Shown: positions 33,465-45,780, counted from the first letter of the stretch. The stretch is DNA of 64,000 nucleotides from Diphasiastrum complanatum (GCA_029204225.1 CM055093.1:31383777-31447776), one strand, 5' to 3'. The notes: a model not told the origin generated them from the sequence alone. Numbers and translations: made by a program.

Positions 33465-34640
33465 AATCTCAACCAGAGCCCAACCAAAATCTCGACCGAC
33501 AGCCACCATCAAATCTCAACCGACGGCCTGCTCTCAGATCTCAACCGACGGTATTGCATCATATCTCAACCGAAGCACTTTTTTTAAATCTCAACTGACG
33601 TGCTTCTTTGGAATCTTGACCGATGCCCATCAGTTAGATCTCAATCGAAGGAAGTTGCTCAGATCTCCCCCGACGGGATCTGCTTCACATCTCAACTGAT
33701 GCAATTCTATACGTTCTAAACAGAAGCAGTTCCTCACCACCGCAACCGACAACACTCCATTAAACCAATTGCATACCCTCACAACACCTACCCTCCCACT
33801 GCATCACTTCGCAACGATTTTCATCCACCCATCGAGACCGCATTTCCATCGTTGCTACCATCTCCATTCGTTTTCACACGTAGCAGCCGCATCCAACCAC
33901 AATCATACGACCCTACGCCTACCCTCGGCCACCTTCACTGCAACACACGGCCTCCACCTCCATCCATTGCCACTGCGCCCGCCTTCCATTGCCACCACAT
34001 CACAACCACATGCCATCCCATTACGATTGTTTACAACCATATCTCTCTTCCTCTCCACCAAACCTTCACGCTCCTTCCATGCTCTCACGCTAAAATCTCA
34101 ACCGGAGCCAAAGTCCAGCTCTTAGATCTCGACCGACGGTGCTCTATGACATCTCGATCGACGATTTTTAGTTAGATCTCAACCAACGATTTTTAGTTAA
34201 ATCTCAATCGACGGCCTCAGTTAAATCTCAACCGATGGCCTCATTCAGATCTCAGCTGACGGCCTCAGTCAGATCTCAATCGACGGCCTCAATAAAATCT
34301 CAACCGATAGCCTCAATCAAATCTCAACCGACAACCTCGTTCAGATCGCAACCAATGGCCTCAGTCAGATCTCAACAGACGACCTCAGTCAGATCTCAAC
34401 CGACGGCCTCATTCAGATCTCAATCGACGGCCTCAGTCATATCTCAACTAACGGCCTCGTTCAGATCTCAACCGATGGCCTCAGTTAGATCTCAACCGAC
34501 GGCCTCGGTCACATCTCAACCGACAGCCTCAGTCAAATCTCAACCGATGGCCTCAGACAGATCTCAACTGACGACCTCAGTAAGCTCTCAATCGATGACC
34601 AACTGTTAAAATCTCAACTGGAGCCAGAGCCTATTGTCAT
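33465..34640 (+). repeat. 24-bp tandem repeat array in the leader (array 2)
   Basis: A unit of the type ATCTCAACCGACGGCC + TCAGTCAG repeats with period 24, most regularly at 34190-34615 (about 17 units) and loosely from 33465. Because 24 is a multiple of three, one frame is open as an octapeptide repeat (SQPTASVR type, 34235-34609), but its sequence variation and position argue against a protein. Its core is the reverse complement of the arrays at 29950-30905 and 43790-44590, which belong to minus-strand elements, so orientation relative to the element is constant. Confidence 0.9.
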
Positions 34641-36434
34641 ATTTCGACCGAAGGGATCTCTCACACTTTAGCCAGACGACATCCACGCCAGACCATAACA
34701 AATCACTGCACATTTTATTTGCATCCACTACCTTCTACCTTCGTTTGCATCTGACTCCGTCAATCTCCGTTTGCATCTGATGCCCCTCCACCTGCTTTAA
34801 TCACACACCTACCCGCATCCACATTAGACCGCAAACAAACTCCCTTCATTAACAATCGCAAACAAGAACACGTACACCCATACTACCTACACTACACCAC
34901 AACTGACCACATTGCATCGCAGAACACCAATCTGCTAACTACCCCGCCTAACTCGCAAACACATCGCATCTATCTGCATTCACAAATAGCCAACGCCATT
35001 CATCCTTCATTTGCAACCCACCACATTCACACCCCTTCCACCTTCAACTGCAACTAGCTGCACTCCACATCACCCAATCATCCACATCCAATCACAACAT
35101 AGTCACTCCTCTACACCATCGCAACCGAACCCGAACACTACCTGCATCCATCCTTAACCCCCTCATTACAACCGTATTCCTCCACAGTCGCAACAGAATG
35201 CAATCAGATGACCCTACGACTACCCTCGGCCACCTTCAACCGCCAAGAGACCACCCTCTACCCACATCCGCATACCGCCGTTGAAACCACACCCAGTCGT
35301 TGAAACCGCCACAAGCCATTGAAACCGCAATCGCCACAACCGCTCCCCGTATATTGTAATCACCACATCCGTCGTAATCACCATAACCCACCGCACAACT
35401 CCACAATCACCTCGTCTCCATTCTCACACTGTGGAAACCGCAAGCCATCTGTTGTTCAGCCATAGTAGTCTCTTTCACCTCCAACCTGAGCGTCTTCAGA
35501 CCACAATACCACTTCATTTGACCGCACCTTCCAACTGACACCGCTACAGACAACCATCACCACCAGCAACCACATTACAATTACACATCCGTAACTTGGC
35601 ATAAACTGCATACATCCATTCCACCCGCACCCCAACTACATCAGCCTTTGATACATACTGACTGCCGTAAACTGTCACACATGCACTTAACTAAAACCAG
35701 CTCACACTCCAATCGCACCCACAATAGAACCATAGCTATCGCAAATTCTCACAAACACCACCTTACGCTTGCACAAGGGACCCTTCGCCCGCAAACATTC
35801 GCTGAAACAGCACTCACCCATCTCCAATGTCATCAACCGCATCCCTCTGTCCTCAACCGCATTAGACCGCAATCAAACTGCATCATTCCGTCACCCGTAA
35901 TCCAATCCCATCATTCCTCCACCCGTATTCCAACCCAATCCATCGTTTCCTTGTCGTAACCACCCGCAACTCACCCCATTCTCTAATGCATTGACGTGAC
36001 CATATTCAAAACCCTTATACCTTCAACAACCAACAGGCCACCATCCGAATAGCATTGCTGACACCGCACACATCTGTTGACACCGCTAAAACTGTACTCA
36101 ACTACTACTACCGCAATCAACCACTGTCAGCACAGGTACCGCTGACACTACATATACCCGTCAAAACCACAATCATCTACCGCATTCACCCGTCTCCACC
36201 ACAATTGCAACTGACCACAACAGACCGCAACTGACCACAACGAAACACAGATCGCAACTGATCGCACCATCCGGATATCACCATTGACAGAAATCTACCG
36301 CAAATAACCGCAATCCCCCGTAACCGTAAACTACAAACCGTGGGGACCGCAAAACACCAAAAAAAAAAAAACCTCTCCAAAAACACAATAAAAAAAACTC
36401 ATACCCAACACAAAAACAGACACACCAGTCTTCA
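34641..36434 (+). other. G-poor, C/A-rich leader region
   Basis: About 1.8 kb in which the plus strand is very poor in G and rich in C and A, with many ACCGCAA, CAACCGCA and CACCACA motifs but no strict period. There are no convincing genes. It lies between the repeat array and gag, so it is read as the transcribed leader of the retroelement. Confidence 0.7.
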
Positions 36435-37700
36435 ATGGACCAACAAAATGAGCCTGAAGTCCCAGACGATTATCCATACGAGATCCGGTCCCCTGACATC
36501 ATAGTTACTACCGAATGAGAGCTGAACTCCAAGAGCCATCCACAAACCCGTTCGATGGACAAGAACATGATAGAGTCGAGTCTTCACGAGCATGAGCCCA
36601 TTTTTATGGTACTAAGCCCTCATGGGTCAGAACCAACCCTATTGGAGTTTCTGCTACCCACGGAGCTCATCTTGAAAGACGTACACCCAAACTAGGTCTA
36701 CCAAAGTTTGACCCGTAGTTCTGACCCTCAAAGATTTTTGCAAATCTTTGAGAATGCATGTGATGTATATGGCGAAACATCCTCCGATGCTATGGTCCAA
36801 CTGTTTTCGATGACCATGATCGCTAAAGCATGTGATTGGTTTTTCAATCTTGATCGTGACAAAAAGATAGACTGGTTAATTTTTAAAGCGTCATTTGTCA
36901 AGCGTTTTAAGCCCTTTCGCTTGATCAGAAGCCCTTTTGTCAAATTGAGTAACATCAAGATGGCAAAGGATGAACGCGTACGAGACTATATCGAGCATTT
37001 CAAACGCCTCAAAAGTCAAGTACAAGAATAGCCCTCCAAATAGATGCTCATCATCAGGTTCTTAGTCGGCCTTCCAAGATGGATTAGCCGCGAGCTTAAA
37101 TCCAATGATGAATACACAAGTCTAAATCTAGCTATGTCTGATGCCATCAAAAAAGAAGACGAAGGATCAGATGTTGACGAATCTAGGGAAAGATGAGCAC
37201 CACGTCCTCCTATCCATGAGTCGAAGCCGATCGAGGACACCCAAGATCAGCTTTGGAAATTCCAGTTGGAGTTGCTTAGTAAGCAACGTCAACTACAGAT
37301 GGAGAAACTCACCAATGAGTTTCAAGCTACCCTGAAGTCTATCCAAAGCAATATGCCTACTCAGACAAACCCTGCATAGGTACCTTATGGACGAAAAACA
37401 ATATGGTGCCCACACTGCTAGACTACGCATCATGTTGATGCTTGTCCTTCATATCGACCTATCCAAGCACATACAGTTCAACAATATGAAGAACACCCAT
37501 CACAATCTGGAAATGCCTTGCCTTATCATGAATATCCACAAGAAAGTCCAGAACCACTAGCCATACAAGATGGCTATGCCGTTATACAAGGGCCACTGCA
37601 CACCAGATGTTTCATCTGTGGTGAAACCGACCACTTCATGGTTGATTGTCCAGTTAAGACCTAGTACCATGTTGAGTGTCCCGACTGTATCCAAAAACAC
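36435..37700 (+). pseudogene. gag of the gag-only Tat-like element
   Basis: ATG 36435 opens MDQQNEPEVPDDYPYEIRS and stops after 27 codons. The retrotransposon gag domain follows in another frame at 36708-37031 (SSDPQRFLQIFENACDVYGE, WFFNLD, FKPFRLIRSPFVKLSNIKM, DYIEHFKRLKSQVQE), which forms the capsid. After a stop comes the SNDEYTSLNLAMSDAIKKED segment, a basic and glutamine-rich linker, and two zinc knuckles: CPHC-stop-TTHHVDAC (about 37410-37445) and CFICGETDHFMVDC (about 37610-37652), which bind RNA. At least four stops or frame changes are present. Homologous gag pieces occur at 13800-15015 and 41850-43340 on the minus strand. Confidence 0.85.
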
Positions 37701-38639
37701 AGTTTCAAAGACTATCCAAAGCAACCAGCTAAAATCCTACATGCCCGTCACGTTAGTTGTGACTCCCGATAGGATCCTCACGACCACCACACGCGCAACA
37801 TAGCACCCAACCGCTCAACATGCTGCTCACTGGAGAAGTTTCTAGCAAACTTCTACATCACCATCCAATACACCAGCTCCATAATGCAAAAGACACTAAT
37901 ATGAAATGAGTCATTGTCACAAGAAAGTGAAACCAGTATTCTGTCATTTGCTACAATGTCCAACCAAGAGCAACCTCCATAGGGAATTGACAATTTTTCT
38001 CCCCTTCTACAACCTCCAATCTATTTGTCTTTACACATGCTAATCAGATTTCCAATGTGCCAATCCACAATACATCTACAATTCAAAAATCCATGTAGAG
38101 ATTCGGTTCTAAATCTCTTGTTCAACGAGGTCCTCAAGACATAGTACTTCAACCACATCTGCATATCAAGCTATATATTGCAACATCTGCTATCAATGAT
38201 ACTAGATTTTTGTGTCACCTACCCTGTCTTGTTTTGACAAGGGCATGTCAAAATAAGTTTCATCACTCTACAAACAACTAAAATATTGCAACTATCAAGG
38301 TCCATTATCAATGTTGATGAATGCAAGTTTTGTTCAACAAATGCCATATAGTTCTAACTCTCTGTAACGTTTGTTTATTTCCTTGTTTCTCTTCACCTAT
38401 TTTGTGTGATTGATTTTTGCATGAGGAATAGCTACTGCACGAGAGTCTTCTGTAGAGCATCTCTACAACACATTTTCATTCATCTATCCATCTTCAAAAT
38501 ACCTTGTACAACAGTTTCAAATTTTTGAGAACTATGAGAAATCCATGACAAGTTAGAGTTGATTTCTGCATCTCATTGCCATATTACTCTTCAAGTCAAC
38601 TACAACAAGATTGAAACAAATTTAGTTAGAATTTGTGCA
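37701..38639 (+). other. Region between gag and the second block
   Basis: No conserved domain. 38220-38590 has a relative, reversed, at 13860-14230, showing that it belongs to the element family. Confidence 0.5.
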
Positions 38640-39610
38640 ATCTTTAGTCCAGTCACATATTCACCGTGTTTTCAACTACGTGTTCCACACGTCGATCCAA
38701 TCTTGAGCATGAACAGTTACCAGTACCAACATCCCCACCAACAGATTTTGGGGGGGGTGGGGGGAGAGAGTGGATCTTCTTGGATCCACTGGATCAGTTA
38801 CATTGCCAACAACAACATCAGCAAGATCAAAAGCCAAGATCACAAGTCAAATATGAAATCGACAAGGCTAAGAAGACAGATGGGTAATCCAAAGAGACTC
38901 AATCAGAGGAAGTACCTTAGTTATGATGAAGATCTTCAGAAAGGGAAAAACAAACATTGGAAAATCAGTCTCTTTCGTCAACCGGCCTCTTGCCACACTC
39001 CTACACCCATTCTCATGCCTATCGCCCACACCATCTACCATTGTCACTACCACCCTTCCTTCCACCTATTTGTTTATCATCAGTTTATTGTTCTTTTGAG
39101 AAATCCCTAGTTTTTTATAGTCTTATCGAAGCAGTTGATAGATCATTGCAAATGTCCTGCGGAGACCAATTGCCACCTACAATGGTTGATTAGTCAACCA
39201 AAGATCTAAGAAGCAGGCGAAGCAGCTAGAAGAACTAAAGAGGGAGATCCAAGAATCTGAGGAGGAAAGGACAAAACTTAAGCAACAGATGAGCCAGATC
39301 AACCTTGATCAAAAGAAACTCTCTGGAGCAATGATAGTTGAATCCTCTCTTATGAAGCCCAAAGAGATCCAAAAGTAACGGATCAAAAGAAAGAGCTGCA
39401 GAAATAAGAAAGATGAAGACAACGTGAACCTGCAAATAAAGGGAGCTCCTCACCTAGCAAGTGGTGGTCAAAGCTCGGCATTGCAAGGGTCCAAGGATAC
39501 AACTGTAGAACTATCAGTCCCCTCACCCTTCCACCAAGCCTTCATCATGTTTCCTTTCTGTTATCAAACCGTCCATCCAAATCTGTTCCTACCACCAATT
39601 TCTTGATGAT
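38640..39610 (+). pseudogene. Second, decayed coding block with a coiled-coil segment
   Basis: A Gln/Pro-rich stretch (about 38660-38885) is followed, after stops, by a charged heptad-like segment at about 39205-39345 (KQLEELKREIQESEEERTKL, then KQQMSQINLDQ), typical of a coiled coil, and by a further open frame at 39424-39606. No pol motif is seen. Its position after gag is where protease or an extra ORF would lie, but neither is recognised. At 38750-38764 there is a G8-T-G6 run. Confidence 0.4.
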
Positions 39611-40082
39611 GAGTCTATCCCCTTGAGACTGATAACCAAAGTTTGTGCAACCTGTAGATTAAAGGTTCTCCTTGAGATTGGAACTTCAACTGAGAGAATA
39701 ACCATGGAAACACCCAGAGGCAAATGGAGGATACAGACCTCCCAGAAGATAGAATCTGCCAAGAAACCAAAGATGAAACCATCAATGGCAAATACAAGTG
39801 AAAAAACAAAGAGACACATGGAAAGCACTCGAGCATACAAGTTGTGAAGTTGTTGAGAGCTCTCCAATTTTGAGAATGTCAACCAATTGCAACAATAAGA
39901 CATTCTAGTTAAACTGCGGCAATTCGTGAAAAACAGCTTTTGTGATCAAGACTGGTGACAATAAGCACTTGGTTTTATGTAAGCAAACTAGGATCTACGC
40001 TTTTCCAAGTGACGATTTAAGATGCCAATGCAAAGCAGAGTGACATTGTCCAATATGAGTTGTAGTGGGTCCTACAACACAT

Positions 40083-40096
40083 TAGGGGTGGGATGA
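40083..40096 (+). other. Polypurine tract
   Basis: TAGGGGTGGGATGA lies directly before the right LTR and would prime plus-strand DNA synthesis. Confidence 0.65.
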
Positions 40097-41246
40097 TGTT
40101 GGCTGATTCTGTCGAATCCCCAAGATACTCGGATAGAGCAACTCAAGAGCACCTCTCACCTTAGACTGAGGAGGTATTTGAGAAGACGAGACTAATGAAG
40201 ACTGAGAGCCGAGGAATACTAGTTAGTAATGACAAGTAAGAACTGTGTAAGCCTCATGGTGAATCTCAGAAGATGGAATGACCATGTAGAAACTAGTATT
40301 TCTAGGAAAATGTAATAAATCCAAGTAGACCCCTCTTAAAGAAAGTAGAGTGAGCCACTTTTTGATGGTGACTTCTAGTGGAGAGCATTATCCCACTTGT
40401 AATTTGTGAAATGTGGAAATTCCACTCGGATGCCACCTAAGAAGCTCTCTTATTTATTTAAGAGACTCCCTCTTTGTGTAGAGGAGCTTTTTGTGAATTG
40501 TATCAACTCCATGCTGAAATGAGAAGAGCCTTCACGAGTTTGGTGCATCCATTGAGCTCCTTGATCATGCTTGTTTCTTGAGTGATGCATTCATGATCTT
40601 GCCCTTCCCTCCTTTTGTGTGTGGTTGTGGACTATAGAGTGGATTAGATTTGTTGCTTTCGTAGAGTGGATTAGTTTCTTTCCTTGTTTGTGGATTAACG
40701 TAGGAATCAGCATTCAGGTAAACTACATAGGCTGGATCTGCGGTGTAAATCTTGCATATTCTCTGACATTCCAGTTCTTGATGTTCTTGGGGTGTTCAAG
40801 AATCAATAGGCTGGTTGGTTTCTTGAGACTTGGACTCCTAAAATGCTATAGATTAGTTCTTGATTATTGTTTTGTCAAGCACGTGTAGCTCAGTGTTAGT
40901 AAAATGCAAGCTCTGATTCAATCCATTTTAAGTGTAGGTAGCTATAGAAACTACTGAACGTTCATTTGGCTTGTATGTTGATCTGTGAATGAACGTTCTT
41001 GGTTTGCATCTATGTAGAATGTAAGTGCGTTCAAGAGAGACGATCCTGAGTAGTCCTCTAACAGGCAGGACAAAGAAATATACTACAATGTCTATCTATT
41101 CCCTTCTGTTTGATTTGGCATTGTAAGATCGAAAAGACATATATTGAATGCCATGAAGCATGGTAATAGGCAGAAATGATTCTGAAGAAAAAGCAAGTAA
41201 AGGAACCATAGTCAACAGATCCTCTGGAGCAGGGGATGTGTCAACA
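40097..41246 (+). mobile_element. 3' LTR of the gag-only element
   Basis: 1150 bp, TGTTGGCTGATT to GTCAACA, matching 32042-33204. The polypurine tract precedes it and AAAAT (half of the target duplication) follows it. Confidence 0.85.
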
Positions 41247-41590
41247 AAAATGCGCAATGATCTTCACATTGGCATTCTTTGTTGTGCGTGCTTCTACCCA
41301 CTTGGTGGCATAATTGGTTGCAATCAGGATATAGCATGCTTGAGTACTTCTACCTACTGGACTGACGGGCCAAACAAATTCTATACCCCACTTATGGAAG
41401 GCTTCACCTTCGGGGTAAGTGGTATGAAGTCTACTTTTGTAGTCTTTTTGGCTCGTTGGCAAACATTACATGTTTTGATGATAGCAAATGTATCCTTAAA
41501 CAATGATGGTCGCTGTTCATTTGGAATATTGGGCAACTGAGAGCTTTGGAGGCTGGTGACAGATTTCATGGCACTATGGAACGGCATTGT
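41247..41590 (-). pseudogene. Tat-like integrase, N-terminal part of the interrupted outer element
   Basis: Read right to left: FKDTFAIIKTCNVCQRAKK has the CX2C half of the zinc-binding domain. A frameshift near 41405 leads into FHKWGIEFVWPVSP, where the expected catalytic Asp of WGIDF is Glu, then ATNYATKWVEARTTKNANVK. It stops exactly at the LTR boundary 41246 and resumes at 32041. Confidence 0.85.
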
Positions 41591-41849
41591 GATTTGAGCT
41601 TGTAGAAGCTGAGAGAAATTTTGAGTCCCTGTAGAGAGTGTTCTTTTGTGAGAATCAGAGTAGATAAGAGACCGTCTATGTTTTGTTCCTCCTACAAAAA
41701 CTCATCTCAAAATTCGTTGTATCACCACTGTTCCACTCATGGGTCGAGGTAGTCTCAAGATAAAGTGGAAGCTGTCAAAGAGCTTCTCATCTGGTCAACA
41801 GGTTTTTCTAGGTTTTGTTGTTGCTGTTGAGTTTGGCACTGAGCTCGAG
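41591..41849. other. Deletion junction between gag and integrase of the outer element
   Basis: Only about 260 bp separate the gag zinc knuckle from the integrase. Protease, RT and RNase H, normally over 2 kb, are absent here, so an internal deletion is inferred. No motif is recognised in this stretch. Confidence 0.5.
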
Positions 41850-43340
41850 TGAGGATGGTAACACATTTGGAAGAGATGTGTCGTGCGGGTAGAATCCTAT
41901 TTGGTTGCTTGGGGCAATCTTTGAAGTTGTGTCTTCGAACACACTCCGGACATTCAACATGTTACTGGTTTTTTACTTTACAATTGACCATAAAATGGCC
42001 CGTTTTTCCACAAATGAAATACCTGCTGCTCATAGGTCCTTGGGCAATTGCATAGCCATCTTGGATGGCTAGCAGTCTTGGCATTTCTGGATTGGGGGAC
42101 TACTCATCTCGTTTGCATGAGTATGAGGTATCTTCATGATAGTGTGCGGAACTACCAGATGTGGGTGTGGTATCTAGATGGTATGATGGATCATAGGAGT
42201 GATCGACAAAATGGGTTTGAGCTGATTCTTTATGCGGTCGATGTTTTTGTGCTTCTGCATTTGGATGGCCCCTTGGAGGTGGACCTAAGAGTGCCAGTTG
42301 AGGTTGAGTTTCGTGTTTGGCTTGTCTAGGTAGCTCTTGGATATGAACTTGGGGATTGTTTCGTGGAGGATATGGATGTGGTGGGTTCCGTGAAACAAAT
42401 TGGTTTCTAGGAGGCTAGTATTGTCCGCCTGGTTGGTCATGATGCTAGTTCCTTGGATTGTAGTTGTAGTATTAGTAAAAAGAGAAATGGCCCATGAAGT
42501 CACATATTTTAGATTTAATCAAAGAGGTATCTAGTACCGATTGATAAGATGGGCATTCATTTCCTGTGTGTGCACCCCTACAATGAGGGCACCAGGTATT
42601 GTCACGTCTATGATGTATCTACCTAGTTGGTAACTGACTTGGCATGGAACTTTGTATAGACTTCAAGGTATTTTGAAACTCTTTTGTAAGTTTCTCCATT
42701 TGTTGTTGGTGTTGCTTGTTAAACAACTCCATCTGAGTTTTTCACAATTGTTCTTGAGTTTTCTCATTTGGTTTAGAGTCATGGACAGCATGTTGTCTCT
42801 CCGTTCTCTAGGTTCATCAACATTTGATCCTTAGTCCTCTTCTCAGATGGCATCAAACATGGCTTGTTTTAAGGATGTGTATTCATCATTAGATCTGAGC
42901 TCACGTCTGATCCACCTGAGAATTCCGACTAGAAACCAGATGATGAGCATTGATTCTGTGGGTTGTTCTTGTACACGACTTTTTAAGCATTTAAATCATT
43001 CGATATAGTCACGTACTTTTTCATCCTTTGTCATTTTGATTTTACTTAGTTTGACAAAGGGACTCTCTATCAAACGAAATGGTTTGAATCGCTTGATGAA
43101 GGATTCTCTCAAGAGTGACCAATCACGTTTATCTTCATGATCCAGGTTGAAGAACCATTCACATGCCCGATCGATCACAGTCATCGAGAAAAGTTGTACC
43201 ATGGATTTGGGAGATGTCTCACCATAGACATCACAAGCATTCTCAAAGACTTGGAGAAATCTCTGAGGGTCTGAATTTCTATCGTACTTAAGAAGGTCTA
43301 GCTTGGGTGTGCATTTTTTAGTATGAGGATCGTGGTTGGC
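41850..43340 (-). pseudogene. gag of the outer Tat-like element
   Basis: Read right to left: gag domain at 43202-42996 (MVQLFSMTVIDRACEWFFNL, RFKPFRLIESPFVKLSKIKM, DEKVRDYIE), then RSNDEYTSLKQAMFDAI near 42890, and zinc-knuckle regions CPHCRGAHTGNEC near 42590 and FICGKTGHFMVNC (first Cys lost) near 42000. The Cys-rich CPECVRRHNFKDCPKQP stretch follows near 41920. Stops and frame changes occur throughout. It is clearly homologous to the gag at 36435-37700, with about the same domain order. Confidence 0.8.
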
Positions 43341-43789
43341 AAAAGTTCCATTTAAGTGAGTTCTGCGTGAGAAGACTCAGCAGCATGAAATTGTGGCTGG
43401 TCATAGGCAACTTCAGATCTTGTAGGCTCCCATCTCTTGAATGGTTTTGTGGATGGCTCATGGACTTGTGATTTCTTGCGAGAGTACCGATTGTATCTGG
43501 CTTGCTCTCTGGAATGAGATACCATCTCGGGTGGATAGTCCTTTATGGAATTGGAATTTTACGGATGATCCATGTGGAATGTCTCGAGTACCTTGGGATA
43601 GTGTGGTTTGGGTTTTTTTTTGTTTTAATTAATTTATTTTCTTACACACTTTGGATGTAAAATATATTAAGGTACATTAATCAGAGTTTTGTAATTTCTG
43701 TGAATCCAAATGGCATAGTATTCAGGGTAGTGGTAGTGCAAAAGACTTGGCTGATAGTTGTGGCAATTGGCTAGTGTAAAAGTCTAGTC
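43341..43789. other. Spacer upstream of outer-element gag
   Basis: No domain recognised. It probably contains the gag start and leader of the minus-strand element. Confidence 0.4.
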
Positions 43790-44590
43790 AAATACGGAAT
43801 TGACTTTCAAGTAAGGCCTCGGCTCGGTCGAGATGTCAAGGCCGAAGGCTCGATTGAGAGTGGATTGGAAATTGTCGATCGAGATGTCAATGCAATGACT
43901 CGGTTGAGAATTGAAAAATGGACTTGGTCGAGATGCCACGGTTGAGGTCTGAGTGATGGATTTGATTGAGATTTGACTGAAAGAGTCGATCAAGATCTAA
44001 GTGATTGATTCAGCCAAGATCTGACTGAAAGAGTCAGTTGAGATCTGAGTAATAGATTTGATCGAGATCGGATGAAAAGACTCGGTCGAGATCTGACGGA
44101 AAGACTCGGTCGCTGGAGGACTTGGGGTCGAGATTTTACTAGAGACTTGGTTGAGATCTGAGTGATAGATTCAATCGAGATTGGACAGAAGGACTTGATC
44201 AAGATCTGCTGACTGGAGACTCGGTCCAGATCTGGAGACTCAGTTGACATCTGATAGAAAAGACTCGATCTGACTGGAGGACTCGAACTCTGATTGGAGA
44301 CTCAGTTGCGATCTGACAGAAAGACTCCCTGGAAGACTCGTCGGTCAAGATCTGACTAGAGACTCAGCCGAGATCTGACTGGAGACTTGGTCAAGATTCA
44401 ATGTGTAGGACCTGGTTGAGGATGTACGTCTGGACTCGGTCGAGATAGTAAGTCAGGACTTGGTCGAGAGCTTATGTGGAGTACCAGGTCGATATGTAAT
44501 ATGGAACTCGGCCAGAGGTGGAGCTTGAAGACTTGGCTGCTAGAGACTCGGTCGAAATCAGAGTGACGAGCTCGGTTGAGATGTAGAACA
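43790..44590 (-). repeat. 24-bp tandem repeat array, GACTCGGTCGAGATCTGA core (array 3)
   Basis: Units of the form GACTCGGTCGAGATCTGA + CGGAAA (period about 24) run through this block with many small length changes. On the minus strand the array lies upstream of gag 41850-43340, exactly as array 2 lies upstream of gag in the plus-strand element. Confidence 0.85.
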
Positions 44591-45780
44591 TGAAACTTCA
44601 AGAACCATTTGGAGCACATAAAGATTGCGATTTTGTGTAGGTTGTGTGTGTGTCTCATCTTCTCCAATCTTATATACTTGCACTTATTCAATGTTGTGTT
44701 CTACATTCAAAATATAAGACATGTATGGGAGAAGCATGACTACACCCTTGCCCAAGGCACTAATTAAAGGTGGTTCACGCATTTTTATCACCAAAAACTA
44801 TGTTGTCTGATTCATTACTCCCTATAGTGTTGTTACAAATATGAACTATGCTAAAGACAAGAATAAATTGGAAAATAAATGGGTGATAGAGGTGAGTAGA
44901 GTAGGGTGTACTATGAGATCGATTTAATGAGGGAAGTGTTTTCAATAATGAAGTCCAATTAGAACAATCCAAAGTGGAATTGAGTGTCATGGCTCATTCT
45001 CTTGGACTGGTTACCCATCATGTCTTAAAAGAGGGTTATTAACATGGAAAGAGAGATTAGAGGGCGCTAGTGATCTACACTATTTATGTACAATTTTATT
45101 TGAGGCATTTTGGATGTTTGGTGACTATAAGAGTCACTTGTAGGATGTTCATCATTCTTTCTAATATGGCTCGATGGCCCACTTGTATGAAAGTGAGACT
45201 GACATACCTATTGAAGGAGCCTCATGCCTTTTTCATGATGAATCTAACACCAAAAGCATAGCTAAGATATGATTTTTTTTGTTATACAAGTTGGGGCATT
45301 TCTCTTGGATATGGAATGGTGCTAGGGGGCCATAAGTTTTTCCACCATTTGAGAATGCAATGGGTTTTATTTCTTTCAGTGGCTCATTTTCCTACTTTGA
45401 ATTTATAAGAATTTTGAGAAGGAATTGTGGGGCTCATTTGTGAGATAAAGAGAGATCACCCTTTATGTCTAGGGGCAAAAGTTGTATTCTTGCACTTTTA
45501 TTCTATGATATAGTATTAGGTACTATATTCTCATCAACATAGTGTGCAGTAGGGCTATACCAAAAGATTGAATGAGTTCTCTTTGTGATCTAAAGCTCAA
45601 TGGTTAGAATCTTCACGTCTATTATACGAGATTCAAAAAAAGGAAGGTAAAATTGTATTTTGTAGGTGAACGAAGATAATACTCCTTTATAAGATTTGGT
45701 TAATATATGGGAAAAATCATGAAAGAATTTTTATAGGATAGACATCATTTGACTTGTTGAGAACTATGTCCACAGTAGAT
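44591..45780. other. No recognised gene
   Basis: A/T-rich sequence to the right of array 3. The LTR expected for the outer element was not identified here. Confidence 0.4.

Larger units (their letters stand above)
32042..41246 (+). mobile_element. Complete gag-only Tat-like LTR retrotransposon (9.2 kb)
   Basis: Full structure: 5' LTR 32042-33204, primer-binding site from 33205, a 3.2-kb repeat-rich leader, gag 36435-37700, a second decayed coding block 38640-39610, polypurine tract 40083-40096, and 3' LTR 40097-41246. It is inserted in the integrase of an older minus-strand element, with a near-perfect 5-bp target duplication. No protease, RT, RNase H or integrase is present, so any movement depended on another element's enzymes. 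This fits the non-autonomous TR-GAG or LARD-like type. The related gag in the flanking outer element (41850-43340) points to the helper lineage. The LTRs differ by scattered substitutions and indels, so the insertion is not recent. Confidence 0.85.

Noticed and set aside
34235-34609. Octapeptide-repeat protein (SQPTASVR type)
   Set aside because: The frame is open only because the tandem unit is 24 bp. The array lies in a retroelement leader and related arrays with a 25-bp unit are not open.
38750-38764. G-quadruplex regulatory site (G8-T-G6)
   Set aside because: A single broken G run in a decayed element; no evidence of function.
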